Shown here piece after piece: positions 51,758 through 55,952 of a DNA stretch of 55,952 nucleotides. The first letter of the stretch is position 1, and each line of letters begins with the position of its first letter. The stretch is from Bacteroidales bacterium (GTDB lineage: Bacteria; Bacteroidota; Bacteroidia; Bacteroidales; GWA2-32-17): contig JABUFC010000021.1 in assembly GCA_013314715.1 (NCBI GenBank), forward strand, positions 1 through 55,952, written 5' to 3'. The translations under genes and the position numbers were made by a program. The notes beneath the pieces are model-generated. The model had not been told where the DNA came from and did no database searches. It saw only the letters and a program-made list of their open reading frames with translations.

Positions 51758-52741
51758 TTAGTTTGTAAATAAATATTCTATTAACTGATATAAATTGTCA
51801 AATTCTTTTAATATCATATTATCTTTTTTTAATAACCAAACGGTTTTCGAAAAAGAATGTTGTTTTATTATAACGGAAAAATGACAATTATGGTTACATT
51901 CTGTATTAATTCCATACCGATGAAGAGCATATTGAGTATATTTAAGCGGCAAACCATCGCCTACTAAACGAATATATATTTGACTTCGACTATGATGCCT
52001 CTTTAAGGGATGCATTTCAAACAATAGTTCATTTTTTTTCAATTCATCATCAATTATTATTTGTTCAGGTATTTTTTCAATAAAAGAATGATTTCCAAGC
52101 AACCATATTTTATGTGCATAATTCATTGCTTCACTTATAGTATGAGTAGAAAAAATTACAGTTTTATTTTTTTGATGGCATAAGCTGTAAAATAATTCTA
52201 AAGTTAAATGCTGATGTTTTGGATCGAGGTGCGAAGTTGCTTCATCGAAGAGCATAATAGGCGTATTTTGAACTAAAACACGTGCGATGGCCGCCCTTTG
52301 CATTTCGCCATCGCTCAACTGATTTAAAAAATAATTTTTTTTATGATAAATGTCGGCTTGTTGCATTGCATCGTCAATTATTATACTGGCGTTTTGAGGC
52401 TTTGAATATGGAAATAAACCCATGGCAACGTAATCTTTTACCTGTATATATTGTATTTTTGAATTAAATGCTGGTAAAAAAGATATATAACATGCACGTT
52501 GATTTATTTTAATTTTATTAATAGGTTTTTCATTGATATAAATGCTTCCTTTTAACGGTTTTTGCAATCCTGCTAATGTTTTTAATAATGTTGATTTTCC
52601 AACACCATTTCTTCCAATTACTGCAATCAACATTGGTTTGTTAATACTAATATTTAATTCATAAGAAGGAAAAGCTATCTCTTTGGATGTTTCTTTATAT
52701 CCACAAATTAAGTTATGTGTTGTTAAGGTAGTTACATCCAT
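51758..52741 (-). CDS. Iron/cobalamin-type ABC transporter ATPase
   Basis: 327 residues. Walker A GRNGVGKS (43-50), signature LSDGE (142-146), Walker B IMLFDEAT (Asp166, Glu167) and the H-loop STHTISEA are present. It energises the permease encoded immediately upstream (start codons overlap by 10 nt). The C-terminal 90 residues extend beyond the usual FecE length and contain CNHNCHF, a Cys/His stretch of unknown purpose. Confidence 0.9.
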   Translation of the reverse strand: MDVTTLTTHNLICGYKETSKEIAFPSYELNISINKPMLIAVIGRNGVGKSTLLKTLAGLQKPLKGSIYINEKPINKIKINQRACYISFLPAFNSKIQYIQVKDYVAMGLFPYSKPQNASIIIDDAMQQADIYHKKNYFLNQLSDGEMQRAAIARVLVQNTPIMLFDEATSHLDPKHQHLTLELFYSLCHQKNKTVIFSTHTISEAMNYAHKIWLLGNHSFIEKIPEQIIIDDELKKNELLFEMHPLKRHHSRSQIYIRLVGDGLPLKYTQYALHRYGINTECNHNCHFSVIIKQHSFSKTVWLLKKDNMILKEFDNLYQLIEYLFTN

Positions 52742-53757
52742 AATTCTCTCTTTTTAAAGAACAGAAAAAGCAATAATGGCAATGACAATAACGATGTAAT
52801 GGTATTTAAAGGGACAAAAACACCTTCGAAAAATTGAGCAAAAATTTGTAGAATGATATCAGAAATTAAAACCATTTGTACCCCTATTAATGAAGTAGCA
52901 ACAAAAATTGTTTTATGTAGGTTTGTAGAAAAAATAATTCGTGCGATATGTGGGCTAATTAACCCAATAAAAGCAATAGGGCCATAAAAGGCTGTTGAAA
53001 AACCGATCAATATACTTGTTAATCCAAAAGTTAATAACATAAACGTAGTTTTTCGAACACCTAACGAAGCAGCTTGTTCTTCACCAATCAACCAAATATC
53101 GAATTTCGTAGCATTTCCCCATAGTATAATAAGTGAAATAATACCAACAGCTAAAATAATACTCGAAATATAAGATGGTGTGTTATTAATATTCCCCATA
53201 TTCCATAAGACAAATGATTTTAGCTCTATACTACCTGCACTATATTGTAATAAAGTAGTAATAGCATTAGCAAATGTGCCTAACAACAAGCCTGCTATTA
53301 AAACCGTTAATGATTGTTGAATACGTAGAGAAATAAGAAATATTATTAACATAAAACTCAACGAGCTAAGTACAGCAAAGCCGCTTATTCCAATCGATAT
53401 AAGATTTTCATTTAAAAACATTTGCAATAAAGGATATGCCAATATAAAAAGCGCAACTCCAAGCGTAGCTCCCGAACTAATACCCAATACATAAGGTCCA
53501 GCCAAAGGATTTTTAAAAAACGTCTGCATAAGCAAACCACTTAGCGATAAACATATTCCGGCTGCCATTGCCGCTAATACTCTTGGTAAACGCAATAAAT
53601 CGAGAACTACATATTGTGAATCTACATTTGAAAGCTGAAAGCTTAGATATTGCATGACTTTAGATAACGAAACAGAACTTGTTCCTAATGAAAAATCAAT
53701 TAAAAATAATAGCACTAGCGTAAGTGAAAGCAACAAAAATTTGATTTTTGAATTCAT
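52732..53757 (-). CDS. FecCD/BtuC-type ABC transporter permease
   Basis: 341 residues with about ten membrane segments. Family blocks are LPRVLAAMAAGICLSLSGLL, FKNPLAGPYVLGISSGATLG and FYGPIAFIGLISPHIARII. It forms the membrane channel for a ferric chelate, heme or cobalamin importer. It is read with the substrate-binding lipoprotein gene (1-nt overlap at 53757) and the ATPase gene. Confidence 0.92.
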   Translation of the reverse strand: MNSKIKFLLLSLTLVLLFLIDFSLGTSSVSLSKVMQYLSFQLSNVDSQYVVLDLLRLPRVLAAMAAGICLSLSGLLMQTFFKNPLAGPYVLGISSGATLGVALFILAYPLLQMFLNENLISIGISGFAVLSSLSFMLIIFLISLRIQQSLTVLIAGLLLGTFANAITTLLQYSAGSIELKSFVLWNMGNINNTPSYISSIILAVGIISLIILWGNATKFDIWLIGEEQAASLGVRKTTFMLLTFGLTSILIGFSTAFYGPIAFIGLISPHIARIIFSTNLHKTIFVATSLIGVQMVLISDIILQIFAQFFEGVFVPLNTITSLLSLPLLLFLFFKKRELWM

Positions 53758-54848
53758 TATAATACCTTTTGATAATAATGAAATTGAAAATTGCTGTCGT
53801 TATTAAAAATATGTATTAAATCCTCTAGAATTAAATGAGGTTTAACAACACCACTTTCCCAAAAATCATTGCCTCCTTGTAATGTTATTCGTTTGGTATG
53901 ATTATATATAGCATTGGTTTTAAATGCCTTAAAAAGCTCATATCGCTTATCTGCTTTCAATAATTCTTTTTTTGACTGATAAATACCCGGGTTTAACCAA
54001 ATATCGGCATTTTGAGCATGCAACAAAACTTTTTCAAAATCAAATTTAAGTATAACAGCTTTTTGCTGATTGCAAAAAATATAATTCCCTCCTGCATCTT
54101 TTGTCAATTGAGCAAAATACGAATTACCATTGGGCATATACCAAACTTCTTGATACGGAATATTGAAAAATACCGTAGGTCGATGACTTAGATGAATATT
54201 ATTTTTTATCGTTTTATAACAATTTTCTATTTGCTCAAAAATACTATCAGCAAGCTGCTTTTTTTGAAAGAAAACACTAAAAAACTTAATCCATTCAGCT
54301 CTTCCTAAAGGATTTTCTTCCATAAACTCTGCAACATAAACAACAGGTATATGAAGCATCAGAAGTTTGTTTACATAAGGCATATTTTCCTTTCCTACTG
54401 AATAAATAAAAACCACATCGGGATGCAATGATAAAATTTGTTCAAAATTGATATTATTTTCGTAACCAACTTCTAAAATATGATTTTGTTCTATTTCATT
54501 TCTCAATTTGGAGTTGTAAACCATCGAAGTACCAGATATCGCTTTTATTGCTTTTAATTCGTTTAGAGCTTCAAAATAACCAATGTAAGTAGTACTAAAC
54601 AAAACGGCTCGTTGAATAGGGATATGAATGCTATTAGGTTTTGAATAAGCAGATAAATAATAAGTAAATGTGTCATTTTCTGAACCTTGATAAGGATTAA
54701 TAACTTTTAATATGTATGAAGAATCCTGAAGCACTTTTATTAAAAAATGATTGGCATAACGATTCGTAACTATATTGTTTAACTGTTTATTATTCGATTG
54801 ACAAGCCCATAAAAAGAATAGTATAGACAAAAGAAAAAGAAAACGCAT
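53757..54848 (-). CDS. ABC transporter substrate-binding lipoprotein (FecB/BtuF-type)
   Basis: About 363 residues from ATG 54848, which gives a lipoprotein signal (FLLSILFFLWAC); the in-frame TTG at 54866 is not needed. The type III binding-protein fold is shown by YIGYFEALNELKAIKAISG, LSLHPDVVFIYSV and the DIWLNPGIYQSKK region. It captures a metal chelate or corrinoid for the permease at 52732. No TonB receptor lies beside it. The start overlaps the stop of the TPR gene upstream. Confidence 0.87.
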   Translation of the reverse strand: MRFLFLLSILFFLWACQSNNKQLNNIVTNRYANHFLIKVLQDSSYILKVINPYQGSENDTFTYYLSAYSKPNSIHIPIQRAVLFSTTYIGYFEALNELKAIKAISGTSMVYNSKLRNEIEQNHILEVGYENNINFEQILSLHPDVVFIYSVGKENMPYVNKLLMLHIPVVYVAEFMEENPLGRAEWIKFFSVFFQKKQLADSIFEQIENCYKTIKNNIHLSHRPTVFFNIPYQEVWYMPNGNSYFAQLTKDAGGNYIFCNQQKAVILKFDFEKVLLHAQNADIWLNPGIYQSKKELLKADKRYELFKAFKTNAIYNHTKRITLQGGNDFWESGVVKPHLILEDLIHIFNNDSNFQFHYYQKVL

Positions 54849-54849
54849 A

Positions 54850-55952
54850 TTATTTTTTTGTTTCAATTAAAAAGAGATTTTTAGAAATGGATTGACCGTT
54901 TTTAAAGAAAAATTCCCCTCCCCAACTATGTGTTACTTGTCTGTATTCATTAGCAACGCCTTCTCTGTTTACAATGATGCGTTTAATTTTCTTCGATTTG
55001 TCTTCATAATTTTCTTCTGTTACACCTTCGGGATAAGTTTTAGCTAATTCAGATAAGTACTTTTGTACTTCTTCTTTGTCATTGAAATTTATTTCTTCTA
55101 ATTTTTTTAGTTTTGCTTGTTGCTCATCAATCTGTTTTTGTCTTTCTTCAGCCAAACGACGTTGCTCTTCTTCGTTACGCTTTTTTAGTAAGTCTTGACA
55201 TTCTGCTATTTTTTGTTTTGGATAAGATTCATTAGGCTTTTGCTTTAGAGCAGTCTGATAATAGGTAATGGCATTCGTATATTCTTTTAGTGCAAATGCT
55301 TTATCCGCTTTTGTTATTGCATCGTTATAAGATTGTTCCTTTTGATTTATTTCTTGTTCTTTCTTTTGTTTTTGAGCTAAAATATTTTCTATTTCTGTAA
55401 TTTTATTTTTTGAATATGAATCATCCGGTTTTATTTTTAAAGCTTCTAAATATGCTTGCTTTGATTCTGTTAATTGCATTTTTTCAAACGCTGCATCGCC
55501 TTTCGCAACGGCTGACTTGTATTGCTCTTCTTTGGCTTTGGCTTCAGCTTCCGCTTTTTCTTTAGCGGCTTTGTCGGCTAAGAGTTTGTCGATTTCAGAT
55601 AGTTTTGTCTTGGGATAAGTTTCATTCGGTTTGATGCTCAAGGCTTGATTGTAAGCTGTTTTGGCTTCGTCGAACAATTGTTTCGATAACGCTGCATCGC
55701 CTTTCGCAACCGCTGACTTGTATTGCTCTTCTTTGGCTTTGGCTTCGGCTTCCGCCTTTTCTTTAGCGGCTTTGTCGGCTAAGAGTTTATCGATTTCAGC
55801 CAGTTTTGTCTTGGGGTAAGTTTCGTTCGGTTTGATGCTCAAGGCTTGATTGTAAGCTGTTTTGGCTTCGTCGAACAATTGTTTCGATAACGCTGCATCG
55901 CCTTTCGCAACCGCTGACTTGTATTGCTCTTCTTTGGCTTTGGCTTCGGCTT
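54850..55952 (-). CDS. Repeat-rich TPR/coiled-coil protein (partial, N-terminus outside window)
   Basis: The frame is open to the window's right edge, so only the C-terminal part is present. It has tandem 67-residue units, each a TPR-like helix pair (FDEAKTAYNQALSIKPNETY) followed by an Ala/Lys/Glu-rich coil (KAAKEKAEAEAKAKEEQYKS). Two to three units are nearly identical at DNA level with a 201-bp period. Later units are more diverged, ending in an Arg/Glu/Lys coiled coil and a C-terminal globular part (YEDKSKKIKRIIVNREGVA, WGGEFFFKNG). Such proteins are common as exported or cytoplasmic scaffolds. It appears to start the transcription unit that includes the ABC importer. Confidence 0.8.
   Translation of the reverse strand, partial: AEAKAKEEQYKSAVAKGDAALSKQLFDEAKTAYNQALSIKPNETYPKTKLAEIDKLLADKAAKEKAEAEAKAKEEQYKSAVAKGDAALSKQLFDEAKTAYNQALSIKPNETYPKTKLSEIDKLLADKAAKEKAEAEAKAKEEQYKSAVAKGDAAFEKMQLTESKQAYLEALKIKPDDSYSKNKITEIENILAQKQKKEQEINQKEQSYNDAITKADKAFALKEYTNAITYYQTALKQKPNESYPKQKIAECQDLLKKRNEEEQRRLAEERQKQIDEQQAKLKKLEEINFNDKEEVQKYLSELAKTYPEGVTEENYEDKSKKIKRIIVNREGVANEYRQVTHSWGGEFFFKNGQSISKNLFLIETKK

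Overview
The window is a chromosomal segment of a low-GC member of the Bacteroidota, most likely close to Bacteroidales. The evidence is the gene content: type IX secretion (T9SS) sorting domains, PorE-like OmpA proteins, DUF4476, DUF4249 and DUF2279 proteins, and a TonB receptor with a carboxypeptidase-like N-terminal domain. Several genes are preceded by the Bacteroidota promoter form TTTG-N18-20-TAnnTTTG, and Shine-Dalgarno sites are mostly absent. Dispersed CGTCATACTGAA-type palindromes also fit.

Layout. 1-2434: partial lptE, a sigma-54-type AAA+ regulator and a TauE/SafE permease, all on minus. 2563-5920: TonB-dependent receptor and DUF4249 lipoprotein. 6308-11922: tightly overlapping plus-strand genes for malic enzyme, a retropepsin-like protein, a secreted deiminase resembling Porphyromonas PPAD, rhomboid protease, GmhB-like phosphatase and class IV aminotransferase. 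11938-16755: three PorE/OmpA-type envelope genes on minus. 16807-20459: GH16-like lipoprotein, MtnA and a class II aldolase. 20527-28432: a type II-C CRISPR-Cas9 locus. 28643-41065: transporters, an aspartate aminotransferase, a cluster of FlgT/LPP20-like and DUF4476 proteins, pyruvate kinase, an Ig-like lipoprotein and an outer-membrane protein. 41205-46587: gatE, gatD, a NUDIX hydrolase and rlmD. 46588-47923: a gene-poor stretch with two MITE-like copies and REP-like palindromes. 47924-55952: a 42-residue lipoprotein, nitroreductase, Omp85 protein, DUF2279 protein, a FecBCD-type ABC importer and a partial repeat-rich TPR protein.

CRISPR locus. The array has 20 intact 47-nt repeats plus one split repeat, with 20 spacers. 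The genes run cas1, cas2, cas9 on minus. A tracrRNA gene lies on plus between cas2 and cas9, with a 19-nt perfect anti-repeat, its own promoter and an intrinsic terminator. Every repeat carries TATCTTTG, the -7 element also used by tracrRNA, so each spacer probably has its own promoter. cas1 has a good promoter while cas9 has none that I can see, so a cas1-cas2-cas9 message would run antisense through the tracrRNA gene. A decayed REP-associated transposase lies between array and cas9.

Other points of note are a GatDE pair, a Glu-tRNA(Gln) amidotransferase otherwise characteristic of archaea, with a possible structured leader, and the PPAD-like secreted deiminase. I did not find a wholly unknown multi-gene system. 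The most novel material is the regulatory layout of the CRISPR locus.
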